Translations under genes and position numbers: made by a program
DNA from: Eublepharis macularius
Lineage: Eukaryota > Chordata > Lepidosauria > Squamata > Eublepharidae
Assembly (NCBI RefSeq): GCF_028583425.1
Contig: NC_072805.1
Coordinates: 14,146,001 to 14,210,000, forward strand
DNA: 64,000 nt
Direction: 5' to 3'
Notes under the pieces: generated by a model
The model's database searches: none
Seen by the model: only the letters and a program-made list of their open reading frames with translations
What the model was told of the DNA's origin: nothing
Part shown: positions 33,680-44,529 of the stretch, piece after piece
Layout: every line of letters begins with the position of its first letter
Numbering within the stretch: the stretch's first letter is position 1

Positions 33680-34449
33680 TCCATAGGACTTATAGTATCT
33701 TGAGTAGAAGGGAGGTTAGGCTGGGAAATGACAGGAAGAAAAGTTTTTTTAAAAAAAGCTTTCCTATGTCACTTTCTGATCAAACACCCGTAAGCAAAAA
33801 TACCAACTGAAAAATTGAATTATTAACACAGATATCTACTATGGACATTGGGAATTATCCTGTCTCGATACAAAACCTCTTCTTTAGCCAACTCTTCTAC
33901 GATTACTACATTTTGTACAGAAACAGCAACCAAAGTTATCTAGATACAAATCTTCCAGTAAACTTTATAAAAGAAGAACCCTGCATAGCCACCAAGGAAG
34001 CACAGTTACTCCAGTCTAGGGTGATTTTTAGTGCATTTAGGATTGTACTGCGAGAGCCTCCATTGAATTGTTAAACCTAAACTCCCCCTCCCACACACTT
34101 CTTGTGATCAGCTGCAAAATGCATTTGTAAATTTGTTGAGAGAAGTAATTAAGGTTGCGATTTTGGAGGTGCTGACATATGATTGAAAGGATCCAACTGA
34201 CTGTATGCTTGGCCAAAAGAGAAACCCTAGAGTCATCAAAACAACCTGTGCAAGTTTAGGCTTAAAGCTAAGATAGAGGCTTTAATTGCTTTGATTTTGT
34301 TGGACTTGATTGGCGGATTTGTATCTGGGAGACTGTTGTGTGGTTTTAAATGCAGACATTTTTCTCTGGTTGATATAAGTATGATATTTTATATTTGTAA
34401 AAATCAGTCATCCATTAGTCAGTGTTAACACCTGTTAGCAAATTTTACA
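33680..34449. other. No gene or clear repeat seen
   Basis: A/T-rich. Nothing supported. Confidence 0.5.
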
Positions 34450-35115
34450 TTTATGTATTTATTTATACCCTTTTTTTCTTCCCAATAGGAACCCAAAGCA
34501 GTTTACAACATGGTTCTTCTGTCCTTCATTTCATCCTCACCACAACAACCCTGTAAGGTAGGTTAGGATGAGCGAGAGTAACAGGTCCAAGATCATCCAG
34601 CAGATTTCCATGACATAGTGGAGATCAGGGGTCATTTCATAGAAAAAGAGCTGGAGGAACTCATTAGCATACCTCATTAGCATAACTCACTAGCATATGC
34701 CACGCCCCTTGCCATCACCGGAAGTGTGTTATTAGTATAACTTATTTGCCTATGACATACCCCCTGACATCACCTATCCTGGCTGTTTTGGACCCAATCT
34801 TGGCCATTCACGGCCAAAATTGGGCCCAAAATGCCAAAAAGGGGCTGAAAACGGCCCAAAAGGGGCCCAAAATGGTCAGGATCAGGCCACTGCTGAGTGG
34901 GAGAGTGATCCACCACCCATCAGAAGCCTGATCTGGGCCGTTTCAGCCCCAATCCAGGCTGAAACGGGCCCAAAATGGCCGAGAGTCAGGTAGGCGGGGC
35001 CACCTGACATGTGACCTCTTTGGAGAACTGCCGGAACTGCGTTCCTCTGCATTCCCCCTCAAAATGAGCCCTGGTGGAGATTCACACTTGGGTCTCCCAG
35101 ATCCTATCAAACAAG
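34450..35115 (-). repeat. SINE split by a hAT MITE
   Basis: Minus-strand SINE phrases (ACCTACCTTACAGGGTTGTT; GGATCTGGGAGACCCAAGTG) lie on either side of the MITE at 34626-35073. Confidence 0.65.
34626..35073 (+). mobile_element. hAT MITE, CAGGG(C/G)TCATTT family, uninterrupted copy
   Basis: Perfect 8-bp duplication GTGGAGAT (34618-34625 and 35074-35081), ends CAGGGGTCATTTCATAG and AAAATGAGCCCTG. It serves as the empty-site reference for the CR1-bearing copy at 20994. Confidence 0.9.
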
Positions 35116-35149
35116 GAAGGCAGTCACGGGATGCTAACGCTCAAAGAAA

Positions 35150-35661
35150 GAGGAGAGAGTCCCTTCCCGTGAACAACAATCAATGCAATCAGTAAAGCTG
35201 TTTCTACAAAATATATAAAGTGTATATTTAAAGTGCAACATGCCAAAGTCATGAACTAAAAATAAATTATTAAACAACTCTACAGAATAAATAATTATAC
35301 AGATGCGACATCCAATGCAATACAAAACGGGCTCAAAATACATAGTAATACATAATGCTGCTGAACTGTCTCCAAATGCTATTCCTACCAGAAAATACCC
35401 AATGGATGTTCCCGAGCTGAGGTAAGTGTACAGTTTCTGTGTTGCTCCTGCCAAGAATATTGTCCCTTCTTTCTTACAGGCAGCAACCACAGGAAAGTCC
35501 AAAAATCAAACGCATCCCACTGAAGGTAGAGTTGTTCAATAATTTATTTCTAGTTCATGACTTTGGCACGTTGCACTTTAAATATACACTTTATATATTT
35601 TGTAGAAACAGCTTTACTGATCACATTGATTGTTGTTCATGGGAAGGGATTCCGCTCTCTC
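35150..35661. repeat. Large inverted repeat with ~135-bp arms
   Basis: Arms 35150-35288 and 35525-35661 share AACAACAATCAATG, AGTAAAGCTGTTTCTACAAA, ATATATAAAGTGTATATTTA and AAAGTCATGAACTA with few differences. The 236-bp spacer is not symmetric. It may be a Penelope-like inverted pair or a foldback element. Confidence 0.55.
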
Positions 35662-35740
35662 CCAGATCGTCGTCTGACACAACACTGGCTCTTGTATGTA
35701 ACTTACCTTTATGCAATTTGATGTAATGTATCATTATGGA

Positions 35741-36000
35741 CAGGGCTTTTTTTCAGCTGGAATGCGGTGGAACGGAGTTCCGGAACCTCTTGAAAATGGT
35801 CACGTGGCTGGTGGCCCCGCCCCCTGATCTCCAGACAGAGGGGAGTTGAGATTGCCCTCTGCACCGCTGGAATGGCATGGAGGGCAATCTAAACACCCTC
35901 TGTCTGGAGATCAGGGGGCGGGGCCACCAGCCACGTGACCATTTTCTCCGAGGGCAACCCACTGAGTTCCACCACCTCTTTTCCCAGAAAAAAAGCCCTG
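35741..36000. mobile_element. hAT MITE, CAGGGCTTTTTT family, copy 5
   Basis: Perfect 8-bp duplication ATTATGGA on both sides. Family termini and arms. Confidence 0.9.
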
Positions 36001-36119
36001 ATTATGGATAATGATAATGCACTTGACATGGTTATGGATATTGCACTTATATGGGTCTTGTATCAAATAATAAAGAATTTTATTTGAAAATTGTATTTTT
36101 AAAAAGGTGCTGTGAGAAA

Positions 36120-36540
36120 ATTACTCCCTTATGAACCTCTACAACCACTGTAGTGCTCTGTAAAGCCTGCTTTGGGTGCCCCTTCTAAAACTAGGAGTGG
36201 GAGAACACTGGAAAGGGACTTCTCGACAGTAGCACCAAAACTCTAGAACTGTCTTCCCAGGGAGATCTGCCTGCCCCCTTCTGTTACTGTCTTCTGCCAG
36301 CGAGTCTTGCTTGGTGCTCTCTCGGTGCTCTTCCCTCCCCAATGTTTTAACTATTGCTTTTATATTTTGTTTTTATTTTAAGCTCCAGTTTTAAACTGCT
36401 TTAATTATGTATTTGTGTGTTGGTTTTTATATTTTTTAAGATGAGATTTTAATGGGTATGTTTTAATTTATTAGCTTCCTTGGTGGCCGTATGAGGGCAG
36501 AAAGGTGGAGTAAAAATCTTGTTAATACACAAACGAAGTT
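36120..36540 (+). mobile_element. L2-like LINE 3' fragment (decayed)
   Basis: Plus-strand reading gives TTCTCGACAGTAGCACC (FSTVAPK-type) and LWNCLPREICLPP, the usual C-terminal LINE phrase, followed by an A/T-rich 3' UTR with TTCCTTGGTGGCCGTATGAG. Confidence 0.5.
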
Positions 36541-37205
36541 CCAAGGCTGTTTCCAAGCTTGGCTTCCAAACTGGAGCACTTTTGTTTTGGAACATCCATG
36601 TGACGTTGTGCTCTAATTGCCCTCTGATCTAGTAGGAAACAATGCTGTCCAAGTGCATTAGCACATCACATGGAAGGAATGGCACATTTGCACCATTTTC
36701 TTACCCAAAACCCTTTGCAGATGCCATTTTCTCAGTAGTTGCCCCCCCTACTGTGCCACTACAGGGGTTTTTTACAATTAAACTTCCCCCCCCACCGCCA
36801 AAAAAACCCAATGGCTGTTGCTATTGTGCTATAGCACTAGACACCTTGGGCCCTTTTTGTTGCAGAGATATAAAGGGAAAGGTAGGGCAGTTTTTGTCCT
36901 GATTGCCTGGAAAGGAATGGGAAGAGGATACTATTTATATGTTAGTATTCCACTGTACTGGATGTGTGAAGAAAAATGGGGGGCCAGTGAGTGGCTATGG
37001 CAGACACATTCTCTGAGATCCAATGTGCAGTTGTTGAGGAGCACATGTGGAAGGGAAAAGTCAGGGAGAAAGATGGAGGTAAGTGTGCAGAAAACTCCCC
37101 ATGTAGAAGCTCCATTGTCAATTTGCACCCCTCTGCATTTGCAACTATGAAGAAAACAAAATCAAAGAATCTTTGCCGCACAGAATCAGCCTAAGTGTAT
37201 TAATT
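36541..37205. other. No gene or clear repeat seen
   Basis: Overlapping short frames, none supported. Confidence 0.45.
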
Positions 37206-37410
37206 GCAGTGGCAAAGAGTCCAGTAGCAGCTTTAAGACTAGCCCACTTTATTGTAGTATAAGCTTTCGAGAACCACAGCTCTCTTCATCATATGTCAGA
37301 TGTGGTTCTCAAAAGCTTACGCTACAATAAAGTTGGTTAGTCTTAAGGGTGCTACTGGACTCTTTACTATTTTGCAACTACAGACTAACACGGCTAACTC
37401 CTTTGCATCT
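37206..37410. repeat. Penelope-like inverted repeat
   Basis: AGAGTCCAGTAGCAGCTTTA, TATAAGCTTTCGAGAACCAC and the inverse arm ACAATAAAGTTGGTTAGTCT match the copy at 5195-5402. Confidence 0.5.
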
Positions 37411-37599
37411 AATTGCAGTGGGGCATTCTAGAAATTGGCAGGGTTTCAGATTTATAAATGACTGCTATTCTTTGTATTTCGAGGCCAAAAAAACTGCTAT
37501 TCTTTGCATTTTGTATTTTGAGGTATGATATTTTTCTCATTTACAATCTAGCTTCAGCCCTAGTTTTGGGGTGGAGACAGCATTGGGTGACCCTGGTAT

Positions 37600-37815
37600 T
37601 TTTATTTATTTAGATATTTATTCCCTGCTTTCCTCCCCAATAAGGACTCAAAAAAAGTTTATAATATCATTCTCCCTGCCTACATTTAATCCTCACAACA
37701 ATCTTATGAGGTAGGCAAGGCTGAGAGAGAGTAACCGGCCCATGGTCACCCAACGTACTTCCATGGGAGAGTGGAGGATTTGAACTAGGGTCTCCCAGAT
37801 CCTAATGTGGCACTC
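37600..37815 (-). repeat. SINE/LINE-tail composite, minus strand
   Basis: ATTTATTCCCTGCTTTCCTC, TTTAATCCTCACAACAATCT and TTTGAACTAGGGTCTCCCAG are reverse-complement SINE tail, core and B-box regions. Confidence 0.6.
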
Positions 37816-38199
37816 TATAGTCTCTGTATGATGATGCTCTAATAAGAAAAAGGGATTTCTCTGCTTTATGTGCAGGTGTTAAGAAAGCATTTCTCAAATG
37901 GAATTTTAGGGCACATTTGTTTCTTCAAACCTGAGATGAATTGCTAAAAATGGCTTATGAACTTTGTTCTTTTCCCCAATAACCTAGAAAGTTGTTTCTT
38001 TATTCTTACTTTGATATACATCTCAATGATTTACATCTACAGATCGGGGAAGAATTCAGGTATTTGACTCAGTTTCTATATTGGGACTGTAGAGATAAGC
38101 CTCCTCCCAATTCTGATCCACACTGAGCCCCCCCGAACCTGAAAATCAGCCCCCCCCATTTTTTGCTCTCTTTGACAGGCTTCATAATTCTAACAGATC
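37816..38199. other. No gene or clear repeat seen
   Basis: Nothing supported. Confidence 0.5.
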
Positions 38200-38890
38200 A
38201 AGGTCTAAATAAGCCAACCTAGCTTGGTTCTTTACCCAGTCTCTCAGTTAAACACTTAGTAATATTTCTCTGTGTAGATTACTAACGTTATTGTTCCAAT
38301 ATTTAATAAACAGTTGCTGTTGATGTAAAAATGTCTCATGTTTGTAAATCTCCTCCCTCCTCCCTCCAATGTATTTACAGAGAGAAAAAATTTTCATCAG
38401 CATCTCATGCCGAAGTTCCCCAATCCATTCCTGGACACACGGGAGCATACTTGCTTTCCACAACTGTGTGATTAAAATCCTAGCAGCTATCATCCTATTT
38501 AAGACTAAACCATAAAACTTGCTACCTAGATCTCTTAGCATAATAGAAATCAAAGCAAGCCCTGTGTCAGTGCCAATAAGTGGTGCCCCCACAATCTGAG
38601 AGCCCAGGTGAGCCTGATTTCGTCAGATCTCAGAAGCTAAGCAGGGTCTGCCTTGGTTAGTAATTGGATAGGAGACCTCCAGCGAAGACCTCCAATGAAG
38701 ACCAGAGGCAGGCAATGGCAAACCGTCTCTGTTAGTCTCTTGCCATGAAAACCCCACCAGGGGTCGCCATAAGTCAGCTATGACTTGACAGCACTCTCCA
38801 CCACCACCACCACCACCACCACAGTCCGAGAAACAACAGCAAATATCTTGCTTCAAAATTTTTAAAAGACAAAAATCAAACTTCAAAAAT
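38200..38890 (-). mobile_element. L1 LINE fragment (decayed), split by a SINE
   Basis: Minus-strand translation has MIAARILITQLWKAS and VQEWIGELRHEMLMKIFSL, the near-terminal helix region of L1 ORF2. CACAATCTGAG and CACAGTCCGAG flank the SINE at 38605-38800. Confidence 0.6.
38605..38800 (+). repeat. 5S-headed Sauria-type SINE, good copy
   Basis: GATCTCAGAAGCTAAGCAGG and GTAATTGGATAGGAGACC are strongly 5S rRNA-like. GCAATGGCAAACCGTCTCTG and GGTCGCCATAAGTCAGCTAT plus GACTTGACAGCAC form the tail, followed by (CAC)n. This is the best evidence that the host is a squamate. Confidence 0.85.
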
Positions 38891-38903
38891 TGCAGGGAGC
38901 TCC

Positions 38904-39593
38904 TCATCATTTTTAGTAGCTGCTAAAACATGTATTGTGTCTCGCTGGAAATCTCCTCAATCACCCAATATAAATACATGGTATAATAAAGTATGGGAGC
39001 ACATGGCAATGGAAAAAATAATGAACAGTATACAACATTCAGCAGACTATGCTAAGGTGATAAATTTCACAGAAAAACGGCAAACATTTATAGACTACCT
39101 TTCCACTAAAGACTCACAAGATACAATAACGTCATATCAAAAAATTTTGAAACTAGAATTTTGAAATAACAAAAAAGTCTATACCAAATAGATGTATAGC
39201 TTCCTCCAAGCTCAATATGCTCTAGGGGCCAAGCTACAAGTGACGAATGACACTTGAATGGCAAGTGAACAGACTCACATGCATTCCTTCCTGTTCACTT
39301 GTGCACCACTTGCACTCCACTCGATCATGGCAAGTGGAGCGCAAGTGAACAGGGAGGAATGCATGCGAGTTTGTTCACTTGCCGTTCAAGTGTCATTCGT
39401 CACTTGTAGCTTGGCCCCTAGACTCACATTGCTAAGGGGACATAAAAACCGTCACAGTCATGTACTAAACATACTGTAAACGGATGATTATGTTGATTGT
39501 ATAAGATGTTGAAATTGTGCTTTGTTACTGTTTATGTGTTTAATTGTTTGTTGGTTAAAGTTTAACTTCAAATTTAAAAAATCAAAAAAAATA
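38904..39593 (+). mobile_element. L1 LINE, 5'-truncated copy with intact target duplication
   Basis: Flanked by a perfect 14-bp duplication TTGCAGGGAGCTCC (38890-38903 and 39594-39607). Plus-strand translation gives AAKTCIVSRWKSPQSP, TWYNKVWEHMAMEKIMNSI and TFIDYLSTKDSQDTI, the L1 ORF2 C-terminus, ending at a stop near 39166. An A-rich 3' end follows. A GGGCCAAGC-family MITE has inserted into its 3' UTR. Severely truncated, so not mobile. Confidence 0.85.
39225..39418. mobile_element. MITE of the GGGCCAAGC family, inside L1
   Basis: Termini GGGGCCAAGCTACAAGTGAC and its inverse. Arms of about 95 bp include CACTTGAATGGCAAGTGAAC and GGAATGCATG. Flanked by CTA/TAG. Confidence 0.75.
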
Positions 39594-39607
39594 TTGCAGG
39601 GAGCTCC

Positions 39608-40709
39608 AAGCATGGAACTCCGTCCTCGCACATCGTCTGGATCCAATATCATGTGTCAGCGAAGGCTCCTTGAGAGCAACGTTCTGGCACTGGGCTTGGA
39701 CAGCATTGCCAAATGAGACCGGGTGATTTGCTCTCCAAGGCAAAACTGAAGGAACCGGAACACCGCGCCAGACTGAAAGAAGGCGTCACTGGATGGAAAT
39801 TTGGGGAGGAAGACAAAACATCTCTGTGCTGCCCTGGAGCAAGCGACGAACCAGTGAGTGCTGCCTGAAAACGCCCCTTGGGTAATTGCGAGCTTGTGAA
39901 TCAGGAGGTGCAGCTTTGTGTCAGCTGAAGACAGAGCCCCGGCCTGGTCTTTTCCTGGAGACACTTTTCTCTCTTTCCCCCACCTCTTCTGACACCTACC
40001 AGTGCCAGCTCATGGGGGAATCATGCAAAGACTCCTGCCTGCTTTGCATCTCACACCCAAGTGAGTTTCAGCTTGGCCCAGTCCCCAACCCTCAGCCCCA
40101 AATGCTGAGGTCGGCTTGTTGGAGACAAGGTCCCGGAGAGGGCAGGTGCAGCTGCCTGTGGACCAGCATTCAGCCCAAGCCTGGCTTCACTGAGCTGACA
40201 CCCCAAATGTTGTCCGACCAATTCGTTCCATGATCAAAGTGTCACATCAGCCCTGCAGGGTTGGACGAGGGATCATATAAAATTAGATGGCAACAAAAAG
40301 AAACAAAAAGCCATCTGGGGTTGCTTCCAGCAGAGGCTTGGGTCAGTTGAGCATTTAAACTGGAACCTGTTTTGTTTTTAAGCTTCCGTGTAATGTTGTC
40401 CACTTAATTATCCACTATCCAGAATTTCCCAAACCTGGTTTGATAGGATCATTTTAGGAAAGATTGCAATAGAAGTGTGTCGCATGGATGGAAATGTGCC
40501 CTTTTTTGCAGGTCCCGCCCAAATCGGTGTCATTTTTCTTGTCCCAATACCCGCTCCCAGGGCTGTCATCTGCCCTTCCTCCCCCGACCCGAGGACTTTT
40601 CCTCGCTTTTAAAAACAAATCAGTAATTGACATACCACTATGCCCAATTTTAAAGCTATACCAATATATCAGTTACTAAAACTGGTAATTGATATATCAC
40701 TAGAGCTTT
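39608..40709. other. No gene or clear repeat seen
   Basis: A 115-codon plus frame (39886-40233) has no recognisable features. Nothing else supported. Confidence 0.45.
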
Positions 40710-40717
40710 ACTATAGA

Positions 40718-40978
40718 CAGGGCTTTTTTTCAGTTGGAACGTGGGGGAACGGAGTTCCGGAACCTCTTGAAAATGGTCACATGGCTGGTGGCCCCGCCCC
40801 CTGATCTCCAGACAGAGGGGAGTTGAGATTGCCCTCCGTGCCACTGGAGTGGCGTGGAGGGCAATCTCAACTCCCCTCTGTCTGGAGATCAGGGGGTGGG
40901 GCCACCAGCCGTGTGACCATTTTCTCCTAGGGCAACCCACTGAGTTCCACCACCTCTTTTCCCAGAAAAAAAGCCCTG
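40718..40978. mobile_element. hAT MITE, CAGGGCTTTTTT family, copy 6
   Basis: Perfect 8-bp duplication ACTATAGA (40710-40717 and 40979-40986). It lies 91 bp left of the giant element. Confidence 0.9.
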
Positions 40979-41069
40979 ACTATAGATACTATATCACTGT
41001 ACTATAGTGAAGTGATACTATAGTAGAGTGATACTATATCACTTTACTATATCACTATAGTAATACATA

Positions 41070-41100
41070 GAGCCAAAACACACGTTAAGAACTACACGTG
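41070..41100 (+). repeat. Left terminal inverted repeat of the giant element
   Basis: GAGCCAAAACACACGTTAAG opens the element, CACGTG follows at 41095-41100, and further CACGTG copies occur at 41107-41112 and 41209-41214. Confidence 0.75.
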
Positions 41101-41986
41101 GTTGCGCACGTGTCCGCGCTCCCGTCTGTTTCGGCCCGCCCGTGGCTGTTTCAGAATTTCGGCGCGTGTCCTGCCCGCACCAGACCTGTGATTGTGTGTC
41201 CGCGTCTGCACGTGCCCCTCCTGACGACCAGCGAGTTCCCAGAACAGAGCGGCTATTTTTACCATCCCGGGGGCTGTGGACCTCTCAATGACTGCTAGAT
41301 GGCGCTATTGCCTGCAGCTTGCGAGCGAGCAGGTGACGCGCAATGGACTGGTCCGGGGGCCTCCAACGCGGGCCTCAAAAGATTGGATGACTGTTTGGCT
41401 TCGTGTCAGAGATGGCCCCCCTGGCTCCCCCCCGCACTCCGGGATCTTGCCCGGCTGCCTGAGGGCTTCGAAGCGGGGCGGGGGGCCCTGTCCGTTGGTT
41501 GGTGCTTGTCCACTGGGGGAGGGCATGCCTTTGACAAACACAGGCAAACACAGACATGTCTTCACTTGGGGAGGGGGGAACATTTTTGTGAGAAACACAC
41601 ACGGGACTGTCCGAAATCCCAGGGCCCGCCCAGGGCTTGGGGGGAGTGCACGGGCGAGGTCTAAGACATGTCTGTCAAAAAAAATTTTCTTGCCAAAAAT
41701 CCAGGGGCGCACTGCCCCTGGTGCCTCCGGGTGGACCCCATCACGGCTGCGTCTGGTTTTCCGTTCAGAGGCCCCAGGAATTAGGGGGGGCTTGATCAGC
41801 TCTTGACCTGCCGCATTGACCCGGTCGGTGTCTCCGATTCCCGCTTTTTCGGCTACGACCAACCAGCTTTCGGCCTCCGCGTGGTGCAACGCAATTGGCT
41901 GTGCAGTTGGTTTGCCCGCGCAAACCCCCGCAAACTCGTGAGGCTTCCCCTGCCGACCAGACGTGCCTCCGCCATCGTCGCAAAGC
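41101..41986. other. Left subterminal region and leader of the unknown gene
   Basis: CpG-rich with frames open on both strands. None has motif, splice or homology support. An inverted CCAAT (ATTGG) lies near 41891 about 95 bp before the start codon of the first gene, so part of this is probably promoter. Confidence 0.4.
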
Positions 41987-44506
41987 ATGGCGGAGTGGGT
42001 GCCAAGCAACTGGCGTGAGGAGTGGGCGGAGCAGGCGGCCGCGGCCATGGAGGAAAAGGGGCTGACGGAGCACGAGCGGGAGGCGGCGGAGGAGACCATG
42101 GTGCCGTTCCGCCTGGAGTCGCTGTTCCCTGACCGTGTCGATCTCGCCCACACGGTCCGCAGGAACTTGACCGCTGTTGTGGAGGACATCGAGGTCGACA
42201 TGGTGGAGAAGGAGTTTCTGGGCGAGCGACCACGAAGTAAGTCTTGTCAAGAAACGAGTGGGCGGCGGCCCCCGGAAGCTGTTCCTCGATGGGTGCAGTG
42301 TTCTGCAGCGGGCCCAGGAATGTTCCACCTTTGAACTCCAGGAGCTTGGGCAGCCCAAACTATATTCTCTGTTGGGCGGCCCAAGCTCTATTGCTCTATT
42401 CTCCTCTGAGGCCTAGCCTAGCGGCTTGCAAGCCGGCTCTGTTCTCCTCTGACGCCTAGCTGGCCAAAGGGGGACATTGGCCTGCGGCCGCAAAGCGCGG
42501 TTAGGAGCCACGGGATTCTAATCTGGAGAACCAGGTTTGAATCCCCACCCCTCCACTTGAAGCCAGCTGCATGGCCTTGGGTCAGTCACAGCTCTACCAG
42601 CTGGTATTTGGCTGGTCAGCACTCCAAAGTTAGGTTCTCCTCTGAGTTCTAGAAATCCTGTCTGCACCCAAGTGTCCCACAACCTAGAAAAGCATTTCTA
42701 TTGATTTCAGTAGAAGCCGGGCTCAGTGCACAGTACATTGCCTGCATGGTTCTACCTCCTGAAGCAAGATAGAGAGCTTCCAGTGTTAAACCTTTTGTGT
42801 GCATTTTGCTATATAGGAAGTTCTGGAGTGTGGCATGCTATTTTAGCATCTACCATCTGAAGAATGTGATTGAGATCACAAGATTCTGCACTTTGGAAAG
42901 AGGTTAGGTAAAGGACTATGCAGCAGTACCAATGCAGGTTTTATATGTTTTTTATACACCCAACCTCCAAAAGGAGAACTTTTAAAGAGCTGATTTTTTT
43001 GTGCTTGCTCTTAACAGGATTGAATAAACTGTGAAATATTAAAATGATATCTAATGGTTATAATGATTATGGTCAGCAATTGATGGTGATACAGAAGTGA
43101 ACATAAACAAAAGGTTGCAGCTCTGCTTGTCAGAGGCAATATTACATCAACAAACCGACTGTACAGCCGATTGTGTGGCGCCAGGCGCAGGCCGAGCTGC
43201 CAGAGATCTGGGAAACACAGCGCTCATGTTTGAGGATGGTACGCACAGCTGGAAGGCTTGCTCTGTTCTCCACTGAGGCCTAGCTGGCCAAAGGGGGACA
43301 TTGGCCTGCGGCCTCGCAGCGTGCCCGGGCAAGTTCCACTTTTATACTCTGGGTGCTGGGGATAGGTCAACAAAAGGTGCTGGCGAAGGCTACTGGTGGC
43401 TCTTGCCAGGGAGAAGGGACACACGGCTCACATGTTTGGGGAGGGGCCGCACAGCTTGCGGGCTTGCTCCCTTCTCCTTTGAGGCCTAGCTGGCTAAAGG
43501 GGAGCATGGGCTGGGCCAGCAGCGTGCGCGGACACGTCCCAATATGACCAACAAGAGTCCAGCGGATATGCACGCTGTGTGTCCTGGTGCAGCCTGGAGC
43601 GGGGAACTGTCAGGGAGATGGGACGCACATAGCACTCATGGTTGGGGAGGGTCCACATAGCTTGCAGGCTTGCTCCTTTCTCCTCTCTAGGCCTAGCTGG
43701 CTAAAGCGGAGCATGGGCTTGGCCGGCAGCATGCCCGGGCAAGTTCCACTTTTGCACTCGGCATAGGTCGGGCGAGAAGCGTGTCCAGACAATTTTACGG
43801 TCAGTAGAGAAGCGGGCCCGGTCATCCCCCAATATGACAGAAGAGGTGCTGGGGAAGGCTGGGGGTGGCGATTGCCAGGGAGAAGGGACACACGGCTTGC
43901 AGGTTGGGGGATGGGCATCACCAATCGATTGAAATTCCTTAATCGTTACACCGCCTGTCTTTCAGCCAGTGACACCGAGCGACGGATGGAGGCTGTGGGG
44001 TTGGCCCATGAGAGAATCCAGGCACGCCGGGACCAGTTTTGGAGTAAGTGGCTAATGGCGGCCCACTGGGCGCTGCGAGGTCACTGTTGGGTCGACAGAG
44101 GGCGCCTAGATGGGGGCTTTGGTCGGTGTTTCCACAATGCTCAGTAGTATGGTTGGTCGGGGCAAAGACTGCTTATTGCATTCCAATTGGTTTCCCGCCA
44201 GCAGGCCCCACTGCGGGGAAGGAAGAGGAGGAGGAGGAGGAGGAGATTGACCTGCTGGATGGTGGGATGTCTCCTGCCGCCTTTCTCACGGCAACTCAGC
44301 GTGGAAGACCGCACGCACCCGAGCAACTCCGCGAAGAGCCTGGGACTTCGACCCCGCGTCCACCCTCGCCAAAAAGAGTGAGGGCATTCTCGCGTGTCCC
44401 GAGCTTTGCCCAGGTGCTTGGCCGTCGAAGGGGGGGGGGCGTCTGGCTCGATGGACAGTTGAGTGAATGGACACAGGGGGCCTGGGGTTCCCGCCTGCCA
44501 TGGTGA
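41987..44506 (+). CDS. Spliced gene of unknown function (209 aa, 3 exons)
   Basis: Exons are 41987-42236, 43966-44043 and 44205-44506, all joined in frame. The first donor is GAA|GTAAGT, the second GGA|GTAAGT. Acceptors are CTGTCTTTCAG and the NAGNAG site CGCCAGCAG, which allows a 1-residue variant. The ATG has a good context (AAGCATGG). The protein opens MAEWVPSNWREEWAEQ, is rich in charged helices (EKGLTEHEREAAEETM; DTERRMEAVGLAHERIQ), then has eight glutamates before IDLLDGG, and a basic proline-rich tail (PPSPKRVRAFSRV). AATAAA lies 18 bases after the stop. I do not recognise the family. The acidic stretch and lysine/arginine clusters would fit a nuclear or adaptor protein, but no function is shown. 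Intron 1 is long and repeat-filled. Confidence 0.65.
42340..42491 (-). repeat. Diverged monomers related to the 248-bp array
   Basis: CTCTGAGGCCTAGCCTAGCG and GACGCCTAGCTGGCCAAAGG occur here and resemble the reverse complement of the 248-bp unit's TAGGCCTCAAAGGAGAAG block. Confidence 0.5.
42492..43140. other. AT-rich host-like block with a SINE piece inside intron 1
   Basis: 42499-42610 has TCTAATCTGGAGAACCAGGT, GAATCCCCACCCCTCCACTT and GAAGCCAGCTGCATGGCCTT, matching the SINE at 32125-32375. The following 500 bp is AT-rich and unlike the rest of the element. The GGCCTAGCTGGCCAAAGGGG phrase occurs on both sides (about 42457 and 43277), so the block looks inserted or captured. Confidence 0.6.
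43240..43920 (-). repeat. Diverged, inverted relatives of the 248-bp array
   Basis: GGTGGCTCTTGCCAGG, GGCTTGCTCCCTTCTCCTTT and GAGGCCTAGCTGGC repeat about three times. Their reverse complements are the core of the unit at 54944-59418. This puts related subterminal repeats in opposite orientation at the two sides of the element. Confidence 0.65.
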
Positions 44507-44523
44507 GCCCTGTCTGTCGGCAA

Positions 44524-44529
44524 AATAAA
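44524..44529 (+). promoter_or_regulatory. Polyadenylation signal of the unknown gene
   Basis: AATAAA 18 bases after the stop, followed by a T-rich stretch (GCTTTGTTTAAAC). Confidence 0.75.

Noticed and set aside
39886-40233. 115-codon plus-strand frame as a host exon
   Set aside because: No splice-bounded structure, no recognisable motif, cysteine/proline-rich random-looking composition.
41284-41305. CTCF-like site near the left end (CTAGATGGCGCTA)
   Set aside because: Only a partial match to the core motif, and without a matrix score I cannot support it.
41305-42201. 298-codon minus-strand frame over exon 1 of the unknown gene
   Set aside because: Low-complexity GC-driven composition, no motif, no splice or polyadenylation support.
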